NCBI GenBank assembly: GCA_045531905.1
Contig: JAZSEY010000011.1
Span: 1-64,000 of the forward strand
Direction: 5' to 3'
DNA length: 64,000 nucleotides
DNA from: RGIG6919 sp045531905
GTDB lineage: Bacteria; Bacillota; Clostridia; Lachnospirales; Lachnospiraceae
A model generated the notes under the pieces. The model saw only the letters and a list, made by a program, of their open reading frames with translations, had not been told where the DNA came from and searched no databases. Both the position numbers and the translations under genes were made by a program. Positions 1 through 8,331 of this stretch are shown here, in pieces; within the stretch, counting starts at the first letter, position 1, and each line of letters opens with the position of its first letter.

Positions 1-532
1 CTCCGCCAATAAATAACAACACAAACAAAAGAACTAAAAATGCACCAACACCATCTAACCCTGATGCACCAAATCCAAATAGCATAACATACAGTGACGA
101 AAACATCGTAATCGGAAACCATAAAACAATTTTGCTAGTAGCAATTCCAATCACAAACACCATTTCAATAATAAGCACGAGCATGTCTCCAACAATCCAC
201 GTGATATCGGCATCAGTATAAGAAAGCACATTTGACATATCACTGATAAGAAATGCATTTAGACATGTGGTGCATAATATCACCAAAAATATCACTAAGG
301 AAATTTCTTTTTTATCATAGTTTTCATAATTATTATCATCTGTAATCTGAGTTAAGTTAGATAATATATAAAAAATTAGGATTAATATAAAAAAATTAAA
401 AATAGAAAACAATCCAAATCCGGCTCCTCCTATTAAAGTCTCAGAGATGTCTATTGTTAAAAAAACGATAAACAAAACAATAGATAAAATTAGAATCCCC
501 CAACAAATCACTTTATTTATCTTATCTTTCAT
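1..532 (-). CDS. Membrane protein, 3' end beyond the window edge
   Basis: The reading frame starts at an ATG (530-532) behind a good GGGAGGGG ribosome binding site and stays open for 177 codons to the left edge, so the C-terminus is missing. The product is very hydrophobic, with about five membrane segments and a short acidic linker (ITDDNNYENYDKK). Its region WFPITMFSSLYVMLFGFGAS followed by GLDGVG closely matches the WFP...SGWDGLG region of the next gene upstream (557-1753), so the two are tandem paralogues, 24 bp apart. I do not recognise the family. No catalytic motif is visible; a role in the membrane is all that can be said. Confidence 0.75.
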   Translation of the reverse strand, partial: MKDKINKVICWGILILSIVLFIVFLTIDISETLIGGAGFGLFSIFNFFILILIFYILSNLTQITDDNNYENYDKKEISLVIFLVILCTTCLNAFLISDMSNVLSYTDADITWIVGDMLVLIIEMVFVIGIATSKIVLWFPITMFSSLYVMLFGFGASGLDGVGAFLVLLFVLLFIGG

Positions 533-556
533 ACAACCCCTCCCTATTATTTACAT

Positions 557-1753
557 TCACTGACTTTCGATGTTTCGGAAGTTGAGCCATAAAGTGATAA
601 CACACTCTGCAACGATAATAATAAAGCATACCATTTGCGATATGTATTCACCGAGCCCTAGAATATAAATAAACTCACCATACATTGACAAATAAAAACT
701 CACAGGAAACCAGAGATGCACTCCTTTAACGGCACGCCTCCAAATCAACGCAATTTCAAACAAAACAAAAATTGCTGTTTCGATTAAACAAACAATACCC
801 GATACATCACCTTGTAACAAATATATCAATTCTCTCATAAAGGTATCATTTATAATATAAAAACCAATCACCAATGACAGTATTATTATAATCTGTGAAA
901 ATGTATGACCACTAAAACGAGGATTACTTGCCTTTGATTTACATGATAACCGATACAATACCAAGAAAAGTATTATTATCACTACTAGGTTCTTGAAGTA
1001 AAATGCGCCAATTTCCATTTGCTTGAGGGTTAGCATATACAAATCTAATCCCATAACTCCCAAAAAAGCAACTAATACGCCTAGTAATATGATGTATTCA
1101 GACTTTATATTATTTTTTCTGTTCTCTAATATTTCAGTATTGGATTTTCTTTCAATATCTTGTAGACCATTCGTTTTACTATTGAAAAAATTCAAGTACA
1201 ATGTAATAACATACTCAATTACAAATGCGATTACCAGTCTGATTAACATTCTTACAAATACACCCAAACCATCCCAGCCAGATACGCTATATCCTTGCAA
1301 AACACTATATAACGCAAAAAATACTGTCGCAGGAAACCATATCATATACTTCTTATTTACCAGTAGTATTATTATAAACGCCTCCAAAATCAGAACAATC
1401 ATAATGCAAAATATCCAACTTGGGTTTATTACATTTTCATAAAATATTTGTACAACAATATTGGCTATCCCAAAATTGAATACCGTACAAAGCAACATTA
1501 CAAGAAAAAGTATCCATGCCTGTTTAAACTTCTGCATTTTTGAAGATTCCACATTGTCTTTTCTATCCCGAAATAATATATATATTCTATAAAACAGAAC
1601 GCACAGCAATGCCAGATTCTTGATTATTAAAACCTCACGTAATGGTTCTAATATGTACAAATTATAAACGTCCCACGCTAAGACTAGAACAAACAATAAG
1701 GTCAATACAAAAATCGCACCATATTGTTTAATTAAAGATTTTGATTGATTCAT
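557..1753 (-). CDS. Internally duplicated multi-pass membrane protein
   Basis: This 398-residue protein has about ten predicted membrane segments in two homologous halves. Half one (residues ~8-192) and half two (~215-394) each contain an opening helix ending in DVYNLY/DLYMLT, a Lys/Arg-rich cytoplasmic loop (FRDRKDN; CKSKASN), a WFP motif (IWFPATVFFALY; LWFPVSFYLSMY) and a final helix ending in ITLYLNF / ITLWLNF. The gene downstream (1-532) carries a third copy of this module. The start is an ATG with AAGGA eight bases upstream. The family is not recognised; the repeat architecture suggests a transporter-like or sensor-like membrane unit built by duplication, but no function can be assigned. 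Confidence 0.8.
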   Translation of the reverse strand: MNQSKSLIKQYGAIFVLTLLFVLVLAWDVYNLYILEPLREVLIIKNLALLCVLFYRIYILFRDRKDNVESSKMQKFKQAWILFLVMLLCTVFNFGIANIVVQIFYENVINPSWIFCIMIVLILEAFIIILLVNKKYMIWFPATVFFALYSVLQGYSVSGWDGLGVFVRMLIRLVIAFVIEYVITLYLNFFNSKTNGLQDIERKSNTEILENRKNNIKSEYIILLGVLVAFLGVMGLDLYMLTLKQMEIGAFYFKNLVVIIILFLVLYRLSCKSKASNPRFSGHTFSQIIIILSLVIGFYIINDTFMRELIYLLQGDVSGIVCLIETAIFVLFEIALIWRRAVKGVHLWFPVSFYLSMYGEFIYILGLGEYISQMVCFIIIVAECVITLWLNFRNIESQ

Positions 1754-1803
1754 TTATTCTTTCCTTTTCACTAATCTTGACTTTCAATTGCATTCTATAT
1801 GTA

Positions 1804-1844
1804 CAAAAACCGGCAAATTTATATGGTCACAAAATCTGCCGGTT
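1804..1844 (-). terminator. Terminator of the por operon
   Basis: An inverted repeat AACCGGCA-ATTT / AAAT-TGCCGGTT (1808-1844, one mismatch) is followed on the minus strand by TTTTTG. It sits 17 bp past the porB stop codon and reads as an intrinsic terminator. Confidence 0.75.
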
Positions 1845-1860
1845 CTCATTCATCATATTA

Positions 1861-2805
1861 TTATCGGGAACATTTAAATAACAACTCTTCCCATCTTCTA
1901 TCTACTTCTTCCTGGAACTGCTCTAACAAATGCTCATTTCCCTTCTTAAACAAATGCTTAAAACGTCCCTGTTCTCTTAAGAAATCTTCAATTGGAAGTT
2001 TCTTCTTTGGCTCGTAATTCAACATCCACTTGCCATGATCCACCTCAAATAATGGCCAGTAACAGGTTTCCACTGCAAGCTTACAAATCTTCATGATATC
2101 AGCTGCATCATATCTCCATCCTCTTGGACATGGAGCCATGATGTTAAGGAATGCAGCACCTTCTGTATAGATTGCCTTTTCTGCCTTTGTGTGTAAATCC
2201 TTGAAGTTACCGATAAAGGTAGACTGTCCAACATATGGCACATCATGAGATGCAATGATAGCTGCCAAGTCCTTACGATTCTGCATCTTACCATTGGACT
2301 CAGAACCAACCGGAGTGGTTGTGGTATCTGCATACATTGGAGTTGCAGAAGAACGCTGGATACCAGTATTCATGTATGCACCATTATCGTAGCATACATA
2401 TACCATATCATGATTTCTTTCCATGGCACCGGAAAGGGACTGGAAACCAATATCATATGTACCACCATCACCACCAAAGGTAATGAACTTGTAAGTATCA
2501 TCTAATTTGCCCTTACGCTTTAATACATTGTACGCACCTTCTACACCGGATAATGTTGCACCGGCATTTTCAAATGCATTATGAATGTAGCTATCTTCCC
2601 ATGCTGTATATGGATACATGAAGGTAGATACCTCCAAGCATCCGGTAGCATTACCGATAACTGCCTTATCGCCCTCATGCAAAGCACGAAGCACTGCACG
2701 TACTGCAATAGTACCACCACAGCCCGCACACATTCTATGACCTGGAGCAAGACGCTCAGGCTTGTTCATTGTCTCTTTAAAATTATATGTTTTTCTCTGA
2801 TCCAT
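1861..2805 (-). CDS. porB: Pyruvate:ferredoxin oxidoreductase, beta subunit (TPP-binding)
   Basis: This subunit binds thiamine pyrophosphate and the proximal 4Fe-4S cluster of the four-subunit pyruvate (2-oxoacid):ferredoxin oxidoreductase, which converts pyruvate and CoA to acetyl-CoA, CO2 and reduced ferredoxin in the cytoplasm. The MCAGCGG motif (Cys26, Cys29), later cysteines in NATGCLEVS and APCPRGWRY, and the TPP signature GDGGTYDIGFQSL with DNGAYMNTG are visible. Length 314 residues is normal. It is the last gene of the porC-porD-porA-porB operon, 12 bp after porA, with GGAGAG as ribosome binding site. Related 2-ketoisovalerate enzymes share this layout, so the substrate is inferred from sequence feel rather than proven. 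Confidence 0.88.
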   Translation of the reverse strand: MDQRKTYNFKETMNKPERLAPGHRMCAGCGGTIAVRAVLRALHEGDKAVIGNATGCLEVSTFMYPYTAWEDSYIHNAFENAGATLSGVEGAYNVLKRKGKLDDTYKFITFGGDGGTYDIGFQSLSGAMERNHDMVYVCYDNGAYMNTGIQRSSATPMYADTTTTPVGSESNGKMQNRKDLAAIIASHDVPYVGQSTFIGNFKDLHTKAEKAIYTEGAAFLNIMAPCPRGWRYDAADIMKICKLAVETCYWPLFEVDHGKWMLNYEPKKKLPIEDFLREQGRFKHLFKKGNEHLLEQFQEEVDRRWEELLFKCSR

Positions 2806-2817
2806 CCTAAGCTCTCC

Positions 2818-3987
2818 TTACCCGCGCAAACCAATATACTGATATTGCTCGATATTTTCCTTTGTAGCCAATTCCTCATAAACAGCCTCAGCATGCTCCA
2901 CACGGAAGTCACGTCCACCAAGACCGTAGAAGTAATTTACTACCTTTGCCTTTGAACCTGCCTGATACAGTGCAGTTGTAATCTCTGTTCCCAAAGGACC
3001 GCCTTCACCGGAAAAACTCTCTGAACGGTCTAAGATTGCAACAGCCTTTACATTTGCAAGTGCCTTGGCAATCTCCTCTGCAGGGAATGGACGGAACACA
3101 CGAAGTTTTAATAAGCCGACCTTCTTACCCTCTGCACGAAGCTTATCTACTGCATCCTTTGTTGTACCTGCTGCAGAACCAATCATAACGATTGCGTACT
3201 CAGCATCTTCCATCTGGTACTCTTCAAAGAAGCCGTAGCTTCTGCCAGACATTTCACCAAATTCCTTACCAACCTGCAAAATAACATCCTTTGCATTTAA
3301 CATTGCCTGACGCTGTGCCTTTTTCGTTTCCATATAATAATTAGAAACTGCATAAGGACCTACAGCCATTGGCTGATTTGGATTCAACAAATAATTTTCT
3401 GGCTCATATTCTCCAACAAAGTTCTTCACCTTGTCATCTTCAATCAATTCAATATTCTGTACGGCATGACTGGTAATGAAACCGTCCTGACAAATCATAA
3501 TCGGAAGTCTTACATCCTTGTGCTCTGCAATACGATATGCCTGTACAAAATTGTCATACGCCTCCTGATTATTCTCAGCATAAATCTGAATCCAACCGGC
3601 ATCTCTGGCACCCATACTATCTGAATGGTCACAGTTAATGTTAATCGGACCAGAAAGTGCTCTGTTTACCAAAGCAAGTGCTACCGGAAGTCTATTGGAA
3701 GCTGCTACATAAAGTTCTTCCCACATGAGAGCCAAACCACAAGAGGATGTTGCAGTTAACGCTCTTGCACCAGCTGCACTGGCACCAACAGTGGCACTCA
3801 TGGAACTGTGCTCACTCTCTACTGGAATAAACTCTGTATCAATTTCACCATTTGCTATGTAATTTGCCACATACTGTGGAATCTCTGTAGAAGGAGTAAT
3901 CGGGAAAGCCGGCATAACGTCCGGATTAATCTGCTTAATCGCATATGCCACGGCCTCGTTACCTGATAAACGCTCACGAATTGCCAT
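2818..3987 (-). CDS. porA: Pyruvate:ferredoxin oxidoreductase, alpha subunit
   Basis: This 389-residue protein has the pyrimidine-binding half of the 2-oxoacid:ferredoxin oxidoreductase fold at the N-terminus (PAFPITPSTEIPQYV, then VESEHSSMSATVGASAAGAR and TATSSCGLALMWEE) and the transketolase C-terminal-like domain in the second half (GSAAGTTKDAV, LRVFRPFPAEEIA, LDRSESFSGEGGPL). With PorB it forms the TPP-containing active site. It starts one base after the porD stop, and its ribosome binding site GGAGGG lies inside porD, so the two are likely translationally coupled. Confidence 0.88.
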   Translation of the reverse strand: MAIRERLSGNEAVAYAIKQINPDVMPAFPITPSTEIPQYVANYIANGEIDTEFIPVESEHSSMSATVGASAAGARALTATSSCGLALMWEELYVAASNRLPVALALVNRALSGPININCDHSDSMGARDAGWIQIYAENNQEAYDNFVQAYRIAEHKDVRLPIMICQDGFITSHAVQNIELIEDDKVKNFVGEYEPENYLLNPNQPMAVGPYAVSNYYMETKKAQRQAMLNAKDVILQVGKEFGEMSGRSYGFFEEYQMEDAEYAIVMIGSAAGTTKDAVDKLRAEGKKVGLLKLRVFRPFPAEEIAKALANVKAVAILDRSESFSGEGGPLGTEITTALYQAGSKAKVVNYFYGLGGRDFRVEHAEAVYEELATKENIEQYQYIGLRG

Positions 3988-3988
3988 C

Positions 3989-4291
3989 TTACTGTCCCTC
4001 CTTCATTGTAATCGCACCGAAAGGACATACTGCAGCACAAATGCCACAACCCTTACAATGGTCTAAATCAAATTCTCCACGTTTGCAATCCTTTACCGGA
4101 ATGGAACTATCAGGACAAACCGGTGTACAAAGCAGACACTGGGTACATTTTTCTTCATGAAATACTGGAGTCTGTGTTCTCCACTCACCTGTTATAAATG
4201 CCTTAGAGGTACCGGCAGCATAAATCTGATTTCCTTCGGTAATATCCTGCCAAGGACTTTTTTCTGTGATTTTACTGATATCTGTTGCCAT
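3989..4291 (-). CDS. porD: Pyruvate:ferredoxin oxidoreductase, delta (2x 4Fe-4S) subunit
   Basis: A 100-residue ferredoxin-like subunit with two cluster-binding motifs, CTQCLLCTPVCP (residues ~51-62) and CKGCGICAAVCP (~79-90), separated by DSSIPVKDCKRGEFDLDH. It carries electrons from the TPP/PorB centre to external ferredoxin. The ATG overlaps the porC stop in a TAATG junction, which indicates translational coupling. The N-terminal ~45 residues (ISKITEKSPWQDITEGN) are typical of the PorD family. Confidence 0.9.
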   Translation of the reverse strand: MATDISKITEKSPWQDITEGNQIYAAGTSKAFITGEWRTQTPVFHEEKCTQCLLCTPVCPDSSIPVKDCKRGEFDLDHCKGCGICAAVCPFGAITMKEGQ

Positions 4292-4863
4292 TACTTTACC
4301 TCCTCGAATGCCATTTTAAGTGCATTCATATTTCCTTCAATAACCTCTGGCTTCTTAGAGAACTTATGCTCATAAGAAGTCTGCATCTCTGTTAAGAAGG
4401 TGTCCTTATCCATTACACCACTGATTGCAACCACTGCTGCTAACATTGGCGAATTCGGAAAATACTTACCAAGTGTTGCCATAGAAACCTTTCTGGCATC
4501 AATAATATACACCTTACCTTCATAACCATTCAAATGTGGAATAATCTCTTCCTTTGTCTTAGTCGTGTTGATAACGATACCGCCATCCTTACTAAGTCCC
4601 TGTGTAACATCCACAGTCTCTAACAAAGTCTCGTCTACTACTGCCACATAATCCGGGTCATAAATGTTAGAATGCACTCTGATTTCATTTGCACTAATTC
4701 TGTTATAGGCTGTAATTGGCGCACCCATTCGCTCTGGACCATACTCCGGAAATCCCTGTACGTGCTTACCTGCCTTGAAACAAACATCAGCCAACAAAAG
4801 GGCTGCTGTCTTGGCACCCTGACCACCACGGCCATGCCATCTGATTTCTACTGTATCTTTCAC
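4291..4863 (-). CDS. porC: Pyruvate:ferredoxin oxidoreductase, gamma subunit
   Basis: First gene of the operon. The product begins VEIRWHGRGGQGAKTAALLLADV, the hallmark of the gamma subunit, and continues through GFPEYGPERMGAPITAYNRI; the C-terminal part is family-typical. The start is chosen as a GTG at 4861-4863 because AAGGAG ends eight bases before it; an earlier in-frame GTG at 4870-4872 overlaps that ribosome binding site and would add three residues. About 190 residues, the usual length for the family. Confidence 0.87.
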   Translation of the reverse strand: MKDTVEIRWHGRGGQGAKTAALLLADVCFKAGKHVQGFPEYGPERMGAPITAYNRISANEIRVHSNIYDPDYVAVVDETLLETVDVTQGLSKDGGIVINTTKTKEEIIPHLNGYEGKVYIIDARKVSMATLGKYFPNSPMLAAVVAISGVMDKDTFLTEMQTSYEHKFSKKPEVIEGNMNALKMAFEEVK

Positions 4864-4893
4864 TTTTAACACTCCTTGAAAAATGCTTATTTC

Positions 4894-4913
4894 TGCCTAC
4901 ATCTGACCGTAGG
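4894..4913. promoter_or_regulatory. Dyad in the porC leader
   Basis: GCCTAC-N8-GTAGGC forms a 6-bp dyad between the por promoter and the porC ribosome binding site. It could be an operator or a small RNA hairpin. It does not look like a Rex site (TTGTTAA/TTAACAA). Confidence 0.35.
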
Positions 4914-4928
4914 CATCACCTAGGCGAC

Positions 4929-4957
4929 ATTATATCTGTATTTCTACGAAAAGTAAA
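4929..4957 (-). promoter_or_regulatory. Promoter of porCDAB
   Basis: On the minus strand TTTACT and TATAAT are separated by 17 bp, about 65 bp before the porC start. Confidence 0.65.
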
Positions 4958-4987
4958 GCAAATCCATAAAAATGAGCATAAAAAAAG

Positions 4988-5060
4988 AGCTGATAACGGG
5001 ACTCGAACCCGTGACCTCCACATTACCAATGTGACGCTCTACCACCTGAGCTATATCAGC
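4988..5060 (-). tRNA. tRNA-Thr (anticodon GGT)
   Basis: A 73-nt cloverleaf: acceptor GCTGATA/TATCAGC, D-arm AGCTCAGGTGGTAGAGC, anticodon arm TCACA-TTGGTAA-TGTGG with anticodon GGT, and T-arm ACGGGTTCGAGTCCCGT. CCA is not encoded. It is followed by a run of T on the minus strand. Confidence 0.95.
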
Positions 5061-5074
5061 ACTTAACAAACGAA

Positions 5075-5103
5075 AGTATATCAGTAATTGTTTTTGTTGT
5101 CAA
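5075..5103 (-). promoter_or_regulatory. Promoter of tRNA-Thr
   Basis: TTGACA-N17-TATACT on the minus strand, 15 bp before the mature tRNA 5' end, so the tRNA is transcribed separately from sigH. Confidence 0.8.
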
Positions 5104-5120
5104 TACAATTTCCACAATTC

Positions 5121-5720
5121 TCAAAGGAGTTTTGACACCTTATTGCGTGCTCTTTGAATGGCATTATCTACGCTTTTTGCGGACTTTTGCATCGCCTCTG
5201 CGATTTCACTACAAGACAACCCTGAAAGATAGTATTCGATAACCTGATATTCCATCTTACTGAGATTTGCCTGCATTTTTTCATCCAATGCCTTTACGCT
5301 TTCTTCTGCAATCAAAAAACTTTCCGGGTTAGAATTGATTCCTGCTTCCAGTTTATCATATAAAGACTGTTGTGTATCTGTCTCTTCCCCTGCTTCAATG
5401 GAAACTGCATTATTCAAAGCATCATGTTTTTTTCTTCTAGATGCAGTCACGGCCGTGTATATTTTTCGCTCCACACAAAGTTTTGCAAAACTGGCAAACT
5501 GAATATTTTTGCTAAGGTCAAAGCTTTGCACTGCACGAAACAGGCCCATCATACCTTCCTGCATCAAATCCTCAGTCTCTCCACCAATCAGATACATGGT
5601 TCTGGCAGCACGCTTCACCAAAGGGCTATATTTATTTAACAGATAATCCATGGCACCGTCATCTCCGTCCCTTGTGGCACGAATCAGCTCACCATCGGAA
5701 AATGTATCATAATTCTTCAA
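5121..5720 (-). CDS. sigH: RNA polymerase sigma-H factor
   Basis: Sigma-70 family factor of the SigH (Spo0H) type, which in Bacillus and Clostridia directs transcription at the transition to stationary phase and early sporulation. Region 2 reads DYLLNKYSPLVKRAART...GGETEDLMQEGMMGLFRAVQ, region 2.4 CVERKIYTAVTASRRKKH, and region 4 YQVIEYYLSGLSCSEIAEAM with a helix-turn-helix (KSAKSVDNAIQRARNKV). The start is likely TTG at 5718-5720, because GGAGG lies seven bases before it; the longer TTG frame from 5747 would place the ribosome binding site inside the gene. It is the last gene of the cysE-cysS-mrnC-rlmB-sigH run, which matches the conserved Firmicute neighbourhood. Confidence 0.88.
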   Translation of the reverse strand: MKNYDTFSDGELIRATRDGDDGAMDYLLNKYSPLVKRAARTMYLIGGETEDLMQEGMMGLFRAVQSFDLSKNIQFASFAKLCVERKIYTAVTASRRKKHDALNNAVSIEAGEETDTQQSLYDKLEAGINSNPESFLIAEESVKALDEKMQANLSKMEYQVIEYYLSGLSCSEIAEAMQKSAKSVDNAIQRARNKVSKLL

Positions 5721-5748
5721 CCCAATACCTCCGACATCAAATGTCAAT

Positions 5749-6489
5749 CTACTGCATACGCTGTCTCACAATCTCAAACGCAAGCACTCCTGCTGCTACA
5801 GAAGCATTCAGAGAATCAATATCTCCCTTCATTGGAATCGATGTGATATAGTCACATTTCTCCTTAACCAGACGGCTGACACCGTTTCCTTCATTGCCAA
5901 TCACAAGCCCAATCGGTCCGGTGAGATTCTGGCGATACATAACCTCGCCACCCATATCTGCACACACAAACCACAAACCACGCTTTTTGAGTTCTTCAAT
6001 GGTCTTGCCAATGTTGGTTACCTTTACAACCGGTGTGTAGTTAATTGCTCCCGCGGAAGCCTTTACCACTGTAGCAGTCAATCCTGCTGCACGATTCTTT
6101 GGAATGATAACGCCATGTGCACCTGCAAGATTTGCAGTTCTGATAATGGCACCCAAATTGTGTGGGTCTTCAATCTCATCTAACAAAAATACAAAAGGTG
6201 GCTCTCCCTTCTCTTCCGCATTTTTGAAAATCTCTTCCATATCGGAATATTCATAGGCTGCAGCCTGAGCAATGACACCCTGATGCTTGCCTGTAGAAGA
6301 CATCTGGTCCAGACGTTCCTTTGCCACATACTTGATAATCGTATCCTTTTTTCTCGCTTCCCTTGTAATGCTGTTCACTGCACCATCATGACAGCCATCT
6401 AACACATAAAGTTTGTCAATGGTTTTTCCTGAACGAAATGCTTCCATTACGGCATTTCTTCCCTCAATTGTATATTCCTCGTATCTCAT
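5749..6489 (-). CDS. rlmB: 23S rRNA (guanosine-2'-O-)-methyltransferase RlmB
   Basis: SpoU/TrmH-family SPOUT methyltransferase. The N-terminal substrate-binding domain (IEGRNAVMEAFRSGKTIDKLYV) is followed by the catalytic domain with the three family motifs: LDEIEDPHNLGAIIRTANLAGAHG (motif 1, residues ~103-126), IGLVIGNEGNGVSRLV (motif 2) and IPMKGDIDSLNASVAAGV (motif 3). It modifies the ribose of G2251 (E. coli numbering) in the 23S rRNA. It starts two bases downstream of mrnC and ends 28 bp before the likely sigH start. Confidence 0.92.
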   Translation of the reverse strand: MRYEEYTIEGRNAVMEAFRSGKTIDKLYVLDGCHDGAVNSITREARKKDTIIKYVAKERLDQMSSTGKHQGVIAQAAAYEYSDMEEIFKNAEEKGEPPFVFLLDEIEDPHNLGAIIRTANLAGAHGVIIPKNRAAGLTATVVKASAGAINYTPVVKVTNIGKTIEELKKRGLWFVCADMGGEVMYRQNLTGPIGLVIGNEGNGVSRLVKEKCDYITSIPMKGDIDSLNASVAAGVLAFEIVRQRMQ

Positions 6490-6492
6490 ATC

Positions 6493-6930
6493 TTACTCCT
6501 CAATTACGCCGGTTCTGATAAAACCAAGCTTCAACAAATCAACCAACCGAGTATACTCTCCCTTTAAATAAAGATATCCCACTAATGCCTCTAGTCCCGT
6601 TGCCATACGATAATCAATGGTACTGGCATTTTTTGCCTTTGTGTAGGACTGGGCATTTCTACCTCTTTTATAAATAGAAAGCTCCTCCTCAGACAAATCC
6701 GGCTCTAACGCTTGAATCAATTCCGCCTGTGCATGAGCCTTAACCACACCACTGGTCAAATGATGATATTTATTCACCTGCATATTCTCTCGACCCACAT
6801 AATAGGTCTTAACCAGCAAATCAAATACACTATCACCAATGTAGGCCAACGTCAGTGGAGAATAGGTATTCAGATTTGGCACCTGAATACCCAACTGTTC
6901 TTTATAATAGCCAATTAAGCTCTCTTCCAT
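6493..6930 (-). CDS. mrnC: Mini-ribonuclease III
   Basis: A 145-residue ribonuclease III catalytic domain without the double-stranded RNA-binding domain. LTLAYIGDSVFDLLVKTYYV carries the conserved metal-binding Asp, and YRMATGLEALVGYLYLKGE carries the second acidic residue. In B. subtilis MrnC matures 23S rRNA ends. The start ATG lies within the last codons of cysS (16-bp overlap), so expression is coupled to it. Confidence 0.92.
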   Translation of the reverse strand: MEESLIGYYKEQLGIQVPNLNTYSPLTLAYIGDSVFDLLVKTYYVGRENMQVNKYHHLTSGVVKAHAQAELIQALEPDLSEEELSIYKRGRNAQSYTKAKNASTIDYRMATGLEALVGYLYLKGEYTRLVDLLKLGFIRTGVIEE

Positions 6931-8309
6931 TTAACGCCCTCTCTTGTATCCTCTAAAATGATACCCATAGCTGATAACTGGTCACGGATTTCATCTGCTC
7001 TTGCAAAGTTCTTTTCTTTTCTTGCAGCCTGACGCTCAGCAATCAAGGCCTCAACTTCTGCATCCAGATTATCTTCCTGTTTCTCTGTCACAATACCAAG
7101 CACCTCGCAGAGCTTCTTCAACTCACCAAGAACTGCATCCACAAATGCCTTATCAGATTCTTCAGTCACGTTAGTATTTGCATATTTTACGAGCTCGAAG
7201 ATAACAGAAACTGCATCTGCAGTATTCAAATCATCATCCATAGCCTCCTCAAAACGCTTTACATAGCCCTCTAAAGCAGACAATTCAGCAGTTTCACCCT
7301 TTGCTGTAGCCTTCTCAGAAAGCTCCTCTAACTTCCATACAGCAGTTAAAATTCTGTCCAAACCATTTTTTGCTGCCTCTACCAAATCATCAGAGAAATT
7401 AAGCGGACTTCTGTAGTGTGCACTCAACATAAAGAAACGGATAATCTGTAATGGATATTTCTCGCCAATCTCACGAACGGTAAAGAAATTACCAAGAGAC
7501 TTAGACATCTTCTCATTGTTAATCTTTAAGAAACCGTTGTGCATCCAATATCTTGCAAATTCTGTACCATTTGCAGCTTCACTCTGTGCAATCTCATTCT
7601 CATGATGAGGAAAAATCAAATCCTCACCACCGGCATGAATATCAATCACATCGCCAATGTATTTCTTTGACATAACGGAACATTCCAAATGCCAGCCTGG
7701 TCTTCCATCTCCCCATGGTGACTCCCATGAAGGCTCCCCTTCCTTCTTTGGCTTCCAGAGAACGAAATCAAGAGCATCTTCCTTTTGGTTCTCGCCAGAT
7801 ACCTGTAATGTTCTGGAACCGCTTCTAAGGTCATCAATATTCTTGTGAGATAACTTTCCATACTCCTCAAACTTTCTGGTACGGAAATATACAGTACCAT
7901 CTACCTCGTATGCAAAACCTTTTTCGATTAGTGTCTCCACCATGGCAATCATGTCAGGAATCTCTTCTGTAGCCTTTGGATGTGTAGTCGCCTCTTGTAC
8001 ATTTAAGCTCTGCATATCTACCTTACATTCCTTGATAAATCTTTCAGAAATCTCTGTAGAAGGTACATTTGCCTCGTTGGCACGCTTGATAATCTTATCG
8101 TCTACATCTGTAAAGTTAGACACATAATTTACATCATATCCAAGATAAGTCAAATATCTTCTCAAGGTATCAAACACAATCATTGGTCTTGCATTACCGA
8201 TATGAATGTAATCATACACAGTAGGTCCACATACATAAATACCTACCTTACCCTCATTAATTGGCTTAAACTCTTCTTTACTTCTTGTCAGTGTATTAAA
8301 AATCTTCAT
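6915..8309 (-). CDS. cysS: Cysteinyl-tRNA synthetase
   Basis: Class I synthetase, 464 residues. The HIGH-type motif is YDYIHIGNARP (residues ~34-44), zinc ligands include CGPTVYD and the LECSVM / HHENEIAQSE segments, and KMSKSLGN is at about 264-271. It charges tRNA-Cys. It lies 22 bp downstream of cysE and both are under the cysteine T-box leader at 9024-9285. The start has AAGGAAGG upstream. Confidence 0.96.
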   Translation of the reverse strand: MKIFNTLTRSKEEFKPINEGKVGIYVCGPTVYDYIHIGNARPMIVFDTLRRYLTYLGYDVNYVSNFTDVDDKIIKRANEANVPSTEISERFIKECKVDMQSLNVQEATTHPKATEEIPDMIAMVETLIEKGFAYEVDGTVYFRTRKFEEYGKLSHKNIDDLRSGSRTLQVSGENQKEDALDFVLWKPKKEGEPSWESPWGDGRPGWHLECSVMSKKYIGDVIDIHAGGEDLIFPHHENEIAQSEAANGTEFARYWMHNGFLKINNEKMSKSLGNFFTVREIGEKYPLQIIRFFMLSAHYRSPLNFSDDLVEAAKNGLDRILTAVWKLEELSEKATAKGETAELSALEGYVKRFEEAMDDDLNTADAVSVIFELVKYANTNVTEESDKAFVDAVLGELKKLCEVLGIVTEKQEDNLDAEVEALIAERQAARKEKNFARADEIRDQLSAMGIILEDTREGVKWKRA

Positions 8310-8331
8310 ATTCTCGTCCTTCCTTTACTTT

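Noticed and set aside
1023..1442. Plus-strand open frame opposite the membrane protein gene
   Set aside because: It is antisense to a clear gene, with no ribosome binding site, and its composition is that of a shadow frame.
4894..4913. Rex operator upstream of porC
   Set aside because: The dyad GCCTAC/GTAGGC does not match the TTGTTAA-N4-TTAACAA Rex consensus.
5075..5120. sigH and tRNA-Thr as one transcript
   Set aside because: The tRNA has its own TTGACA-N17-TATACT promoter after the sigH stop, although read-through cannot be excluded.
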